A program made the position numbers and the translations under genes. Under the pieces are notes generated by a model that saw only the letters and a program-made list of their open reading frames with translations, ran no database searches and was not told the origin of the DNA. From Ananas comosus (Eukaryota; Streptophyta; Magnoliopsida; Poales; Bromeliaceae), in contig NC_033632.1 in NCBI RefSeq assembly GCF_001540865.1, positions 5,331,619 through 5,395,618 of the forward strand: a DNA stretch of 64,000 bases, read 5' to 3'. This document shows positions 1 through 12,934 of this stretch, piece after piece (position 1 is the first letter of the stretch; the number at the start of each line of letters is the position of its first letter).

Positions 1-3000
1 TCTGGCATACTCTGGGGTCACGTTTTCAAAATAAAAAATTGGACACTTCCGCATTGGATCTTAAATCCAAAGGGACCCCAGGGCGTGACGCTAGCTGTCA
101 CGGTAGGGATTCCGCACACCTCCCTGATCGAGGTTGGTATGGTTTATCGTGTATGATGTTCTTTAAAGTCGGATTCCTTCCGTGTGTAGAGTTAGAAGTT
201 AAAGCGCACGAAAGGAGCTGGGAAAATTAGTCACCACCAAACCTTTCTTCGCTTTTGAAATTGTCTTATGCTGCCTATGAAGATCATAAGTGAATCTGTT
301 CAGATATTGATAGTATTTGCTCCAGATGATTTAACCTCTTGTTAGTATATATGGGGGTTGAAGGGAAAAGGAGCAAACGGAAAAAGAGGTGCTATTTTTT
401 GGGCCTTCTTTGCATACTTGAGGACTTTGGCAATTTTTTGTTTATAATGTAATGCAATTATGGCAATTTGTGTTGCTGTTTGTTGTTTCTAACCTGCACC
501 ATAGTTCTATCGGCTCCTTTAATGTTACCTTGGAACAAGTAGAAGTTTGGATGGCTGACTTATAGGCAACCACTTTTTATTGTTCTTATCAATGGTGGCT
601 ATTGGTTATGTACTTATTTGTGGGGGACTGCAGCTATGTGTGTTCGGCTATGGTTCTGGTTGCGCATTAGTCATTCTCAGTAATCGACTGCTCCAAATAC
701 TATGTATTTATGACAGGCATTGCCAATCCAACTTTCTTATTGCAGATTTTAGGTGTAATCATATTGAGATCATTGCAAGATGATTTTGGAAATCATATTG
801 AGATCATCTCAAGATTAGGCATGGTGTTCCTTCGTCTATAAAACCGACCTGGTATAAAACAGCTTGAAAATAGTTTTAATAAGAACCATGGCCAAAATAC
901 CCTAAATTTATCTGGGAGGTACAGGGCTCCTTTATTTTCTTTTCACATTATTTTGAATCTCTCCTTACTTTGTAATTGTCCTTTATGTCCTTAGTTTTTA
1001 TTGATAGGTAACTCTTAGCTTTTTGAATTTTTGTATGTTATTTAGTAATAATTTTTCCTGCGATCTACTTTGTTCTTCATTAAATTATTTTGATTATTCT
1101 TGGGTTCATGCGATTGTAGTTATCAAACAGTTTGTATAAAAAACTTATCAAATAGTTTGCTTATTTTGATTAGAAGAGAACTTTTGTTTTATTTGTTATT
1201 TTGATTGCTTAAGATATTCAATCATTAAATTTTAGGAGAGAACTTTCGTTTTATTTGTGGCTTTTGTTTTATTTGTGAGTTTAGAACCATTTTACCTGGT
1301 TGCCTTTTGACTGATCGATTAGCTATCATTTCGCTTTTGTCCCAGTCCTTTATTGCTTTGTGATTTTTCCAATATTACGTGATTTCCTTGATTTCTTTAT
1401 GCTCCTGTTCAGTTTCTTCCTCTTCTTGAGCAAAGTGTGAAAATATTGCCTTGGAACAAGCGGAAGCTTCCATAACAATTTTGCATAGTGTGGGATTGCA
1501 TGCTTTTTGCATTCTTTCCATACTCTTTTCTTCAGCAGTGATGACTCAGAGGGTAAAAGAAAAAAGAGGCGGGCCCGGTCTACATACTCAACTCATTTGC
1601 TCTTAGGCCAAAAATGAATTAGAAGGAATAGGCTTCATTCCAGGTTTTTCTATTGCTGCTATTCTATAACTTATTTTCCTACTCGCGACTTATACTGTCT
1701 TGATATTTTTTTTCCTTTTCCTTTTCAATCCACAAAAATTTATTTAGATTTATGTTTGTAATACCACCCTTTTTCTTTAATTAATACTAATTTCTTGAAT
1801 GTATTTTTTTGGGGCAATGATGATAGATGAAAGAAAAGAAATAGCTTTGGGAGGGATAATCCCTACGCAACTGGCTTCAAATGTCCTCTAGGTCCATAAG
1901 GAGGCCTATTTTCCTCCTCTCGACTCATGATTTGCTGATATTTTTCAAGACATTTTTCTTTCAGACGGCACATATTTATTTAGATTTATTACTGTAGTTT
2001 TTTTTGGCAATTACTGTGTAAGCTATTTTTCCATTTAAATTTCCCTCCAGTTGATAATTGGGTCTGCTTTTAGTGAGGCGTATACATACTAGGATACAAT
2101 AATACATAAGAGTACTAATTCGTTTTACATTATGCTTTGTTTGATGTCAATATTCCTGCTATGAAGTTAACATTGTAAATAAAATTTTAAATAAATCATA
2201 ATGATCTAGAAGCTGAAAGGATAGGGGAATATATTTGTTTTTGCTATTCGGTTCCCTGATACTCTATAAATATACCTACATCTATGCAAAGAGAGCTCAA
2301 GCCGCTCATACCCTCTCTCTTTTGTTTGCTGTGTTTGTTCGCTGTGATGACCTTTCCTGTGATGGCAAAAGGTTGCCACCTGCTATAATGACCGTTCCCT
2401 TGAATGTCGGATTCTTTCCAATAATTAGAAGGCGTGCTTCTCTTCCTAACTAATAACGAGCAAACTTCGGATGGCCTGTCTACAGGCAACCAGTTGCTCG
2501 CATTGATTCTGTGATGTATATTTTGGGCTCGCATTGATTAGAGGGCTTCAGAGTAAATCTAATGATGCTCAATTCATAGGAAAGTCTGAGCAAAATATAT
2601 TTTTGTCTTGACACTTTGGTAGATGATACGAATAATACTAATTAATTGGTAGATGCTATCCCAAACATGCTATTTATTTGACTATTGTGATATTTTCGAA
2701 TTTATGCATTTACATATTCCTCAGTTTCCATGTTACTTATTTCTCAACTCGTCCCTTTAGTTCTATTGCTATTCCTTACAATCTCTAAATGTAAGACGGT
2801 GATGATAAGAGCCACTCTCCTATGAGGTCTCCTACTTTCTATCAACATTTACTACGATGCCTGCAACCTCCCCCTTCATGGCCTGCTCCTTAAATGTCAC
2901 AAGTTCTGAACAAATTTTAGATGATAGTCTATTTTGGAAGTTAGTTTGAACTTCAACTCTTTCATGGTGCTAGGCCAAAAATAATTAGGCTGAACATACT

Positions 3001-3441
3001 GATGCTTGGTTTCTGGGGTTTTCAAAGAAAAATATATTATAGTTCAGTTCAGGTTTTACTTACCTGTTTTGCTATATATTATGTTGGTCACATTGGTAAA
3101 TGACCCGAATAATACTGAATAATTGGCAAACGTGAAGAATTAAACTCACGATATCTTGAAATTAAGTAGGTTTTTGACTAACTCTATTATTATGTTATTA
3201 GAAGCTCAAACTGGTGGAGCACAATCCATGAACAATCTTAACATCTTTGCTCAACTGTATAATGGGATTTACTGAATCAGATTTGTTATATAAATGATGA
3301 GAATATTCATTGAGTATTTACTAAATGGACTAGATTCAAAATCATGTTACTAATTAGATTGATTTGGTTGGAAGAGATCAGAAATAGTATGATCAATTGG
3401 TGTGTTTTTTTCCTGATTTTGAGTGTTGATTAATTTTGCAG
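1..3441. other. AT-rich non-coding DNA, possibly intron
   Basis: I see no open frame with convincing coding character here, only short shadow frames. The DNA is T-rich on the plus strand and intron-like. It ends at a good splice acceptor (TTTTGCAG) before the FKBP exon, so part of it could be an intron of a decayed FKBP gene. No upstream FKBP exon was recognised. The first 130 bases have higher GC and a CGTGACGC/TGTCACGG pair that could be LTR debris. Confidence 0.5.
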
Positions 3442-3528
3442 TGCATTACACTCGGACGCTTATTGACGGGACCAAGTTCGACTCAACCCGGAATCGTGGG
3501 ACGCCCTCAAAGTTTAAGCTTGGTCAAG
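3442..3528 (+). pseudogene. Single exon of an FKBP-type peptidyl-prolyl isomerase
   Basis: Between an acceptor (TTTTGCAG) and a donor (CAAG/GTGAAT) lie 28 whole codons reading HYTRTLIDGTKFDSTRNRGT then PSKFKLGQ. This matches the FKBP core, which in plant multi-domain FKBPs typically reads (V)HYTGTL.DGTKFDSSRDRGTPFKF.LGQG. FKBPs catalyse proline cis-trans isomerisation; the DGTKFDSS loop belongs to the fold that lines the active site. Deviations are Arg for the Gly after HYT, Asn for Asp in RDRG, and Ser for Phe in TPFKF, which suggests relaxed constraint. No exon for the following VIKGW...Y segment is visible before LTR sequence starts at 4134, and no preceding exon is seen. It is probably a gene fragment, although a functional gene with very long introns entering from the left cannot be excluded. 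Confidence 0.75.
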
Positions 3529-4133
3529 GTGAATTTTGAGAGTGCAACTGTTGATTAGGGATGAAATTTGTAACGCAACTTATTATAATGTAAATCCGAT
3601 CAAGCTGTTTCAATTTGTACATCATCAATAAACTGACAAATTCATAATGATTTGTTCTCTGTGGCATTGTTTTTAATTGATTGAGCTGATTTTTTTCATC
3701 CAATGGAGTATGTTAAACAAGTTCAATTTATCTTGATCGAACTCAACAGGCTCAGATTGAGATAGGTATCTATACAATCACGATGCGAAATTATATTTTT
3801 GATATTAAGGTTTATGCTCTATTGGTGCATAGTTTAATCATGTATAGGATAATTGATTTCCTGCATTATGAAAACACATTAACCAGATTATTCTTTTGAC
3901 AACCAGACTATTTACTTGACTAATGTGATATTTTCATATAGGTATTTACATGTTCTCCAGTTTTAATGTCACTTATTTTTCCTATACTGTTTTGTGCGAA
4001 TTCCGAACCGCTATTTTAGTACTGAATTATTCATGCCCTGTCTTTTTCGTCTTTTTCTGAAATTGCCTTTATAGTTAACTGCTATTTTCGGCCGCATTAA
4101 CCACCAACCCCTTCCCTCCTAAAACCAAAAAAC
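3529..4133. other. AT-rich non-coding DNA
   Basis: Intron-like sequence after the FKBP exon donor. No further exon or repeat could be recognised. It is cut off by LTR sequence at 4134. Confidence 0.4.
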
Positions 4134-4298
4134 TGTGAGACCCCTGGTGTTCAGCGGTGAAGGCTTGTCGACAACTCTGGAGAGTGTCGAGACAAGTCTG
4201 AGTCGCGTTGGCGCGAAATAGACGCTAAACGGACTCTGTGCGACGCGAGAGCAGCATTTAGCAAAAAAACCTGCAAAAAAGCTGATTTTCTGCTTGCT

Positions 4299-4402
4299 GT
4301 ACCGGTACAGCCATCATGGCGTACCGGTACACCGCACAGGTTGTGCGCAAACTGCTCTCGGGTTGGCTTATTGTACCGGTACGCGAGCCCGTGTACCGGT
4401 AC
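4299..4402 (+). promoter_or_regulatory. Two pairs of GTACCGGTAC palindromes in LTR U3
   Basis: Exact copies at 4299-4308, 4321-4330, 4373-4382 and 4393-4402. Start-to-start spacing within pairs is 22 and 20 bp, about two helical turns. They lie about 165-270 bp into the LTR, where U3 regulatory sequence is expected. Role unknown. Confidence 0.6.
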
Positions 4403-4854
4403 GCCAGTGTAGGTAGGAGGACTTTTTGGTCTTTTTCCACCTCGTTCGTGTCACCCTTTCCCTCTCTCTCTATTTAGACTTACGTAGAGCTGAGAGAGAG
4501 AGTTTGTACTGTCCTTCTACTCCTCTCTCTCTAGCTTCGATCGTGAGCCAATGAGGGAGCTCGGGTGGAGGGCACTAGTGCGACGTCAATAACGGCGAAG
4601 ATCCACGCTCGCCCGGCCTCCTTGCGATGAAACGGCGGCAACCGTATCCCCAAACGGCTCCGCGGCGCGACGTCGGCGACGAAAGCTCCAACCGAGCTCC
4701 CTCCCTAGCCTACAATCGGTTTGAGAGTGAGAGAGAGGAAGAAGAAGCAGAGGAACTCTCTCTCTCTCCCCACACAAGGCTAAATAGAGAGAGGGAGAGC
4801 TAGTGACACAAACGAGGCTCAAAAAGACTGAAATGCCCCTCTACCTACCCAGGC

Positions 4855-4958
4855 GTACCGGTACACGGGCCGGAGTACCGGTACAAAGGCTAACCCGAGA
4901 GCAACCCGCGCGCAGCCTGATGAAGCGTACCGGTACACCTTAATGGCTGTACCGGTAC
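4855..4958 (-). promoter_or_regulatory. Two pairs of GTACCGGTAC palindromes, inverted arm
   Basis: Exact copies at 4855-4864, 4875-4884, 4927-4936 and 4949-4958, mirroring the left arm with spacings of 20 and 22 bp. Confidence 0.6.
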
Positions 4959-5316
4959 AGCATGCAGAAAAACTGCTATTTTGCATATTTTCTTGCCAAA
5001 TGCTACACTCGCGTCGCAAAGAGTCCGTTTTGCGTCTATTTCGCGCCAACGCGACTCAGACTTGTCCCGACACTCTCCAGAGCTGTCGACAAGCCTTCAC
5101 TGCCGAACACCAGGGATCTCATAGGTGATTTGATTGATGTTCTCACCGGGGTGCTAGCTCCCTTTCAAAGGACATTTTTCTTGCTAGAGAAAAAAAGAAG
5201 AAGAGGGAGGAGAGAGATGACGGCTAGAGTTTTATAAAAACTCACATATTTCATCAAGAGGGATATAATCCCTTTTATAATAATATAATTACAATTAAGG
5301 ATAAAAATAAATCTNG

Positions 5317-5348
<32 letters not shown>

Positions 5349-5350
5349 CA

Positions 5351-7536
5351 GCAGTGAAGGCTTGTCGACAGCTCTGGAGAGTGTCAGGACAAGTCTGAGT
5401 CCCGTTTGCGCGAAATAGACGCAAAACGGACTCTGTGTGACGTGAGAGCAGCATTTAGTAAGAAAATCTGCAAATAGCTGATTTTTCTGCTTGCTGTACC
5501 GGTACAGCCATCATGGTGTACCTGTACACTGCACAGGGCTTCGCGCAGGTTGCTCTCAGGTTGGCCTCTGTACCGGTACACGGGCCCGTGTACCGGTACG
5601 CCAGGGTAGGTAGGAGGACTTTTTGGTCTTTTCCCACCTCGTTCGTGTCACCCTTTTCCTCTCTCTATTTAGGCTTGTGTAGAGCTGAGAGAGAGCGTTT
5701 TCACTGTCCTTCTTCTCCTTTCTCTCTAGCTTGGACCGTGGGCAAGGAGGAGCTCAGGTGGAGTTCGTTCGTCGCCGACGTCGCGCCGCGAAGCCTTTTG
5801 AGCGGGTGTTCGTTGTTGTGGTGCTGCGAGGAGGCCGGGCGAGCGTAGATTTTCGTCGTTCCCGACGTTGTGCCGGTACGAGTTTGATTTTTGAGGTGAG
5901 TGATCCGTCGAAATCGTCGCAACTACTTCAAGCTCAAGGATGCTGTTTTTGCAGATTTCCTCCGTCGACCGTTGGTGTTTCGGCTCGTGTGCGATGTAGG
6001 AGCATCAGTTTGTAGTGAGACTTGGTTCATTGGATTCAGGACTTCGAGAGGAATCCACGAAGCCTAAGATTACAGGATTTGGTGAAGGTTAGCTTGGTCG
6101 AACCTTTATTTTACTCTGCTGTTGCTATACGTGGACAGAATTGATGGATTTTGATTGTAGAGCTTGGAGTTAGCTTGATTTCTGGATTTGGAGGACTTCG
6201 GTCGATCCAGCAGGTTGTTCCGCAGCTGAGGGGGTTCTTTGCTGCCAGGGATTAACTCTCGAGGTAGGTTACATCGGTTTATTCCTAAGCACAGTATTAG
6301 TCGACATGTATGATTTTCAGTTTTTATAAATCATGTTGTAGCTCATTTTCGTTGATTGTATCATGGATAAAATCAGCATGGAGGACATGATTAGTAAACC
6401 AGAAATATACATGTTGGACTTAGAAATTGACTTAGGAGAAAACCAGCGATTTGGACCTGTCACTTGTTTACACTACCTGATTTAGCTTTAGAAGCCGTTG
6501 TACTTTTGTATTGTCGCAGTATCGAGGCGACGGATACCCCAGGTAGTTTAGCTCTCTGTTACGCTCGTGCTGGGATGCCGAGTGTATTTTTTTCAGTAGC
6601 GTTCAGGCTGTTCCGGACTGTTGGATGCCGTCGGGGGTGACGATGGACCCATATCGCCTTTTTGGCGTTAGATTGTGCCGAGGGCACGTGACTGTTGGTT
6701 GTTAGACCAGTTAGTATCGGTTACTTGGACTTTGGCTTGAGAGAGCCTATTGAGCTCGACAGAGATACGCTGCATACTCGGTTGGGTAGCTCTCCCGAGT
6801 GCCACTCCGGAGATGGGCACTGTGCTTTCGCGTTGGTGTCGTGCATGCCGGTTTGACTTGCTCCCCTCGGACTGGTTAGTGTGGAGGTAGCTGGATAGTC
6901 TCAACTGGGCGGGACGGGTGTGTTCACAGTCCCTGGGGCGGATATGTTTACAGTCCCTAAAGAAATTTGGTCGGAATTCACATTACTACAATAGGTCAGA
7001 GTAGAGCATAATAGTGTAATAAATGATAGCTGTAGATTTTATTCCAGCATTTACTGCTACTTTTGTTCCCTTCTGTAGACTTAGTGGGTGGACCGATGTT
7101 GTTGAGGGCGGCACCCACTGAGGACTACTTGTTTTTACAGTAGTTCTCACGCCCTGTTGTTACCCCGTTTTTGCAGAGCCATCGTCTTCGGCTGCTGCTG
7201 TTGCTGATCAGGATCGAGGCAAGGGCGTCGCGAGTTAGAACCCTACCCGTCGTGCCGAGCTAGAGGTGCCCTACAGCAGGTAGTTGTTTTGGCTGGAGTT
7301 CATGTACATACAGCTTTTAACTCGCCAGCGCGAGTAAATTTTTGTACCGTGGTTCTGATGTATGTATATGGAATTCAGTTTATTTTTTTTTACTGATTCT
7401 TCTAGCAACTCTATACTACTGTTTGTAGTATTGTATGTTTTACAGGTACAGCTATCGCTTCATATACAAAAAAAATTTCTTTGTATACGACGGATTTGTC
7501 GGCGTGCCCGGGGAACGTGTAATCCGGGGCACGACA
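5351..7536 (+). mobile_element. Near-complete LTR (solo or truncated), palindrome family
   Basis: Homologous over its length to the minus-strand LTR at 51309-53576. It ends in CCGGGGCACGACA at 7536, matching the TGTCACGCCCCGG terminus of that copy read in reverse. The first roughly 25 bases are missing and replaced by a TA microsatellite just after an assembly join at 5315. No tRNA primer-binding site follows 7536, so this is a solo or 3'-side LTR. It holds three exact GTACCGGTAC palindromes plus one degenerate copy. Open frames inside it (for example 5513-5848 and 5731-6015) are not shared coding sequence and are treated as shadows. Confidence 0.85.
5496..5599 (+). promoter_or_regulatory. 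GTACCGGTAC palindromes in LTR U3
   Basis: Exact copies at 5496-5505, 5570-5579 and 5590-5599. The second member of the first pair has decayed by one base (GTACCTGTAC at 5518-5527). The 22/20-bp pair layout of the other forward copy is retained. Confidence 0.6.
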
Positions 7537-8639
7537 TTACGAATAAAATTTTAGTTTTTTTCGATATCGTTTACTTAGTAAATAAATTATGTCAAAATGG
7601 ACGGTGGAAATTGAATATTCTTTAAAATTTGAGCATAGGACTTTTAAATTCAAGATCAAGAATGTTGAAGTTTAAAATTTAAATTTAAATTTAAAAATTA
7701 AAAATTTTAAACTTAAATTTAAAAATTTAAATGATAACAACGGAAATATAGAAATATATTTTTATATACTTTTATCTAAATTTTAGTAAATAATAATGAA
7801 CAGTCTATTTAAAATATTTTAAAAATTACATAAATTTATCGCCGCGAAGCGTGGGCCTGCACAAGTGTAAAAAATAGAATGGTTCCGTATAAGAGAGGTT
7901 AATACTACAGACGTGGAATAGGATTTTGAAAGAAGAAAAGGGGGAGAGAGGAAGAAAGGAATAGGTGGTAAATTTGTTTTCAAAACATTTTTAAAATTTT
8001 TGCAAATGGAAAATCCCTTTCTTTCACTCACGCGTTTTTACTCTTACCATCTCTCCACTCGATCTCTCACGCTTTTTTCCTCCCCCCATCTACTCTCTCT
8101 CTCTCTCTTAGGGAGACGACGAGGACTAGGAGGTGAGGCCGCGGACCGCGAGCTCTCCCGCAGGGAAGACGACCAGGACTAGGCGGAGGTGAGGCGGTGG
8201 TCCGAATTAAATAGCTTAAGCAATTTAGAATTTTAATTCAATGTTATCTTTTTGATTTAAAACTGATGTCATAATTTACCCTTTCGCAGAAAATGTAATG
8301 GAGACCTAATTCTGACCTCGCTATTCTAAATATTGTTTATTTCTACACTTTTCAGATTATAAACCGAGATAATAAATCATCGATGAAACTTACGTTGTAA
8401 TTATTCCATAAACCTGCCTAATTAAGTTATATTAACAACTTTAACACTTTTAGAATTAACATCTGAGCTGGTGTTATTTTAATTCAAAATTTTGGAGGTG
8501 ATAAATGGAATATTACAAAATCCAAAAAACTCTTTGTTGGAAATGTTATAAACCCTTCTACGCTACCTGCCTTTAGAAATGCATGTCCAACATGAAACTT
8601 CTTTTTCTTTTTTTTTTGAGTTGAGATTCTTTTAAAAAT
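7537..8639. other. AT-rich DNA with AAATTT word runs and a CT tract
   Basis: 7660-7740 is almost pure A/T built from TTTAAATTTAAA-like words. 8080-8110 holds a CT microsatellite beside a short GC-rich patch (8110-8190) that looks like a 5' UTR or exon remnant, but no convincing coding frame follows. Nothing else recognised. Confidence 0.4.
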
Positions 8640-9060
8640 TTTTTGAATCATTGACAGTAGTTAAAAGAAAAAAGGAACATTTATCAGCCGATTGATGATT
8701 TTATAACTTTAAAAATGTTAATGTTTATTAATATAATTACGGGATAGAATAATCTAGTTAAAGTCTTGACCAACTAAATAATCATATAAAAATAAATAAA
8801 TAAATAAAAGAAAAGTTAGAGTTGATTACCAATCCAAACAAAAAAGTTTAGAGATCATTTGGGAATGATCTATAGTTTCGAGCGGTCCTCCGTACCTTTT
8901 TCGGAATTTCTTTTTTTTAAGGCTGACTATTCTATGAAAATGATTTATTACACTAATCCTATTCAAATTGTCATCAAGATCAAACATTGCTTCTAACGAT
9001 CTTGTGATTTTTTGTTTTCTTATTACTAGAATTTTTTAAAATATTGGAGAACTCTACACC
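8640..9060 (+). repeat. Dispersed repeat, copy 1
   Basis: This segment matches 21470-21890 in the same orientation. Shared landmarks in order are CCGATTGATGATTTTAT, ATCTAGT(T)AAAGTC, AAAGTTAGA, GTTGATTAC, and GGGAATGATCTATAGTT followed by a T-rich run. No coding capacity and no termini were recognised, so the class is unknown. Confidence 0.7.
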
Positions 9061-12000
9061 ACGCCCAGTGACGTGGACTATAAAGATAACAATTAGCCTC
9101 TTAGTGTACAGCTTAAGGATGTTGGGCCTACAATTCGCAAAAAAGTATTAGAGCCAACAAATGAATATAATTTTTTCATATAGAATGATTGCAAAAATCT
9201 GTTTCTTTAGATTAGATTTTTTATTTTAAGGACCAAAAATAAGAAACAACAAAATTTAATTTCTTAAAAATCTGATTCTGAATTATAAATTATGCACCAA
9301 ATCATAGATTCCGAATAAATTGTCAAATTGCAGTTCTAATATTTCAGTATTATTAATCTTATTTTAAAATTTACATTTACACCAAATTTTAAAATTTAAA
9401 ATTTAAAATTAACAATTTTTTGTTAAAATTTAAAAATATAAATATTTAAAATTTTATTTTAAACTTTAAATTTAATATTCTATATTTAAAAGGTAAATTT
9501 TATTTTAATTTAAAATTTATATTGAATGTTTAATAAAAATTTCAGTCTTCAATAATAGCAATTTAAGATATTAAATTTCTTCAATTTAAACATTTAACAT
9601 TTCAGTTTTAAATTTTAAATTTAAAATTTGCAATTTGTTAAATAAATATTTTGGATCTAATCATTAAAATTTAGATCTACAATTTCAATTAATTTTGATT
9701 TTGCAAAATTAATCTAACTCTTAATTAAAAAAAGTACAAAGGCGATCGAGAAAGGATCCCAGAAATCTGAAAAAATTAAAGAAGAAGGGCCTATTTCGGA
9801 ACAGCCTTTCATTTCGTTCATCTTTTTTTTTTTGATAGAAAGTAATTAAAAGTAATTGCTTATTATATTGTCCTAATGTCTTTACCACCCTGTAACTTTC
9901 GGTCCCGAATATAATTTCGTTATTAATCTTAACTTTATATTTATCTACGTATTCCGCAATCATCAATTTTTACTTTAATTAAAACTTGTATGTGTGATAA
10001 CAACATTGTAGCCGTGGTATTATGGATTGCACACATCCAGCTAGCACAGCATAGCATATATAAAGAATTAGGCCAATCAAAGTGCCTGTGTGTAAATAAG
10101 TTTGAATAAACATTTAGCTTAACCCCTTTTTGGCCGTGGTCATCCATAGCGCTTTGTTTTCTGTAGGCGTCATTTCGTCCAAACAGATTTAGGAAGTGTG
10201 CAATAATAACGCTTCTATACACTATGCATACCAAATCAATAACACCATCTGTCCAATAGTGCGGCGAAAGAAGACAGGAAAAGTTGGACATTCACAGAAA
10301 CCTAGGGTAAGAGAAACCTCATAGCAGCACAGTAGACGAACCGATACAGAGGCTCAATACTAATCGGTTTAAAATAAATACTTGGCAATATTTTAGAAAT
10401 TGTTCACTAAAATTATTGAGACCTGACATCGCTAATTCTCCATCGCGTAGATTACAAAAAAATAATACCGTGAACAGTTTAAAAATTTTTATGATATTTT
10501 AAATTCCATCCTTCTAGATCGATTCCCCTGTTGCTTTGCGCCTCCTTCCCGGCCTCTGGGCCGTTGCTCCATGACATTGCACGAGAAGTACCCACAACTT
10601 TTCTTTTTTAATATGAAAATATTTATTATTTATTTACATTATTTGCTTATTGCAGGTTAAATACTATTAAGAGAGTTCTGGATAGATTCTTGAAAGTTGA
10701 TGCGTTCTACTTTGGTGCGTCATATTTGTCACTTTTCCTTCTCTTATGGAAAGATTACCGACGCCGCGCACCCATACGACGAGATTCGAATCCATAGCGA
10801 TATTTTGCACAGCGTTCAAGCGTCTTCTCCCTGTATGCCATCTGTTCATTTAGTATACTTGCCGCACAAGTAAAGTCCAATTCTCGTTACAGATCACTGT
10901 ACAATAAATTCTGTACCTAGTAGACGGACTGCGAGTTTAATTTGTGCATATGATAGTAGCCATAACTATTCCTACAGTCTTTCCATCCGCTCCCTGCTTC
11001 ATTGGATTGTTTACGGTTACGAGCAACGTGTATTTCCACCTGCTGTATTTTAATGGACTTTCTAGCTTTATACTGGTCATTATTGTTGAACAGTTGTTAA
11101 GATTTATGTTATTACTAGCGGTCTGAGCATAGAATTATCATCTTTGTACTTCTATTAAGCACTCTTAAAAGCAGCTAGATATTTTTATTGATCTCTGGCA
11201 AGCCATTGCATAATAGCTATTCATGCAGTTGAGTTCACAATTTTTTTTTTTTTTTTTGTAGCTTTTCAACTTAAGCTCGACACCTGAGTAAACATTTTAT
11301 ATTCTAGAATAAATCTATCTTTGTAAAAAATAAAATAAATGCATATATTTCCATTAATCTCAATATACTCACCAATCAAAAAATGAATCAGTTGCAAGTT
11401 AATCATACATAAACGGAGTTCAAATGTCCCATCTTGGGGAAGTCTTCATTGTTTTTTTCTTTTTTCTGATTAAGTGACTTTGTTGATTTAAATTTTAAAT
11501 TTATCTAGTAATTAATGTTAATGATCCCATTAAATTGATCATTTAACTAGTTTTAATAAAAATAGAAAGCCAACTACTAATTTGTGCAAACATATAATTT
11601 ATTGTCAGCCTTCATCTTTAGCACCAGCAATTTTTGCCAACAAGTATGGAACGAAGAGTTGGGCCCTAAATAGGGGTAGGAGTGCATAGAAAGGGTAAGA
11701 AACAAGGAAAATAAAGGGAAAAGAAAAGAAGTTGAAAAGGTGGATTTTAAAAAGAAAAGAATTTTTAAATTTTTTTCACTTTTGGTTAAATCCACTGAAT
11801 TTAAAAAATATTTTAGAGATCTATATATTTAAAAAAATTTAACTATAATTTAAAAGTTTTAAATTTAAGAACTAAATATATTTAATAGGAATAAATTAAA
11901 ACTTGAAATTAATTTAAAGTGACATTTAAAATGGACCACCAAGATTATTGTAAAAGATGTTTTTATAAGTTTATCAATATATTGTTCCTCTCGTCTTTAG

Positions 12001-12934
12001 AACAATAATTGACCGTTTCTCACATATAGGGTTGAACGGAGGGTAACTTTTTTAAAAAAAATAGCAAATTTAATTTGAAGTTTAAATTAGAACATATATT
12101 TTAATATGAGAAATTATTAAAATTTTGAAATTTAAATAAATAATAATTATTATAATTGGACCCGCTTTCATTTCGGTCGTTAAATTAATTACAAAAAAAA
12201 AAATTAAGTTTGTCAACATTTGCCCTTCCTCTACATCTAGCTCAAAAAAATTGAACTTCCGCGCCAAGCTTTTACCCATTTTTCTGAAAAATTAAGGTAC
12301 GGCAAACGGCCCCAAGCCAATCCAAGCACCATTGAAACTTGATTGAGGCCCCTACTTTGCACTTGTCATGTGCTCATATATAATTATTAGCATTAAATTA
12401 TAACAAAAATCTATTTCTGTATTCAAAGACTACAAGTTTGAATCACATCAATTAGTTACTAAAAACATCGATCATCTATGTCAACACCTCAAATCTCGAT
12501 AGCCTCAATATTATCGGATAATGTAAAAACAGCTTCTTTAGGTTAATCCTCATGTGCTTTGTTTGGTTCGAGTATAAATAAAAACCAGTTGTTCCAAAAT
12601 AGTATAAGATGAAGGTATAATGGTGGTAAATAATTGTATTTGGTTAAATATATTTTAGCCAGTAACAAAATAGTGTTTTGTTGAGCGTAATGAAAAAAAG
12701 AAAGAAATGGTAGTTTAGAATATAAAAATAATATGCCCTCTTTAATATATTTTGAATTATATTTGCTTCACTACGATAATCATATGTTGTTAGATAAAGC
12801 TAATCACCTCTAAGATATATACAAAAACATCGAAAGACTACCAAACATATTTGAAGACATCTACCTTTAAAAAAATTCTCTCTAGAAAATCAAATATAAT
12901 TAAAATAATATAAGATAAAGCTGTTCATTAGGGT
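9061..12934. other. AT-rich intergenic DNA without recognised genes
   Basis: 9360-9720 is another run of TTTAAAATTT-type words. Minus-strand open frames of 81 and 116 codons (9721-9966, 9941-10291) have no domain, no compositional shift and no supporting splice structure, so I do not call them. A short GC-richer patch near 10500-10600 and 10690-10860 may be an old exon or SINE-like remnant. 11800-11900 is again A/T-word sequence. Confidence 0.4.

Larger units (their letters stand above)
4134..5123. mobile_element. Foldback of two LTR 5' halves, head to head
   Basis: The left arm (4134 to about 4588) begins TGTGAGACCCC and runs forward through the same sequence as the LTR at 5351-7536. The right arm (5123 down to about 4590) is the same LTR region on the minus strand, ending GGGATCTCATA. 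The arms meet near a GACGTC at about 4580. The right arm reaches slightly deeper into the LTR than the left. Each arm carries four GTACCGGTAC palindromes. Together they could form a hairpin of about 450 bp per arm. No 5-bp target duplication is visible (AAAAC left, GGTGA right), so this is more likely a rearrangement or two abutting insertions than a single transposition product. Confidence 0.8.

Noticed and set aside
5513..6015. Frames of 111 and 94 codons after the palindrome cluster
   Set aside because: They lie within an LTR, and the matching region of the LTR at 51309-53576 does not keep them open.
9941..10291. 116-codon minus-strand frame
   Set aside because: Composition is like its surroundings, with no domain, no repeat of the frame elsewhere and no leader or polyadenylation context.
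10782..10793. GATTCGAATCC resembling a tRNA B box
   Set aside because: The word is palindromic, no A box or cloverleaf could be built around it on either strand, and no SINE tail is visible.
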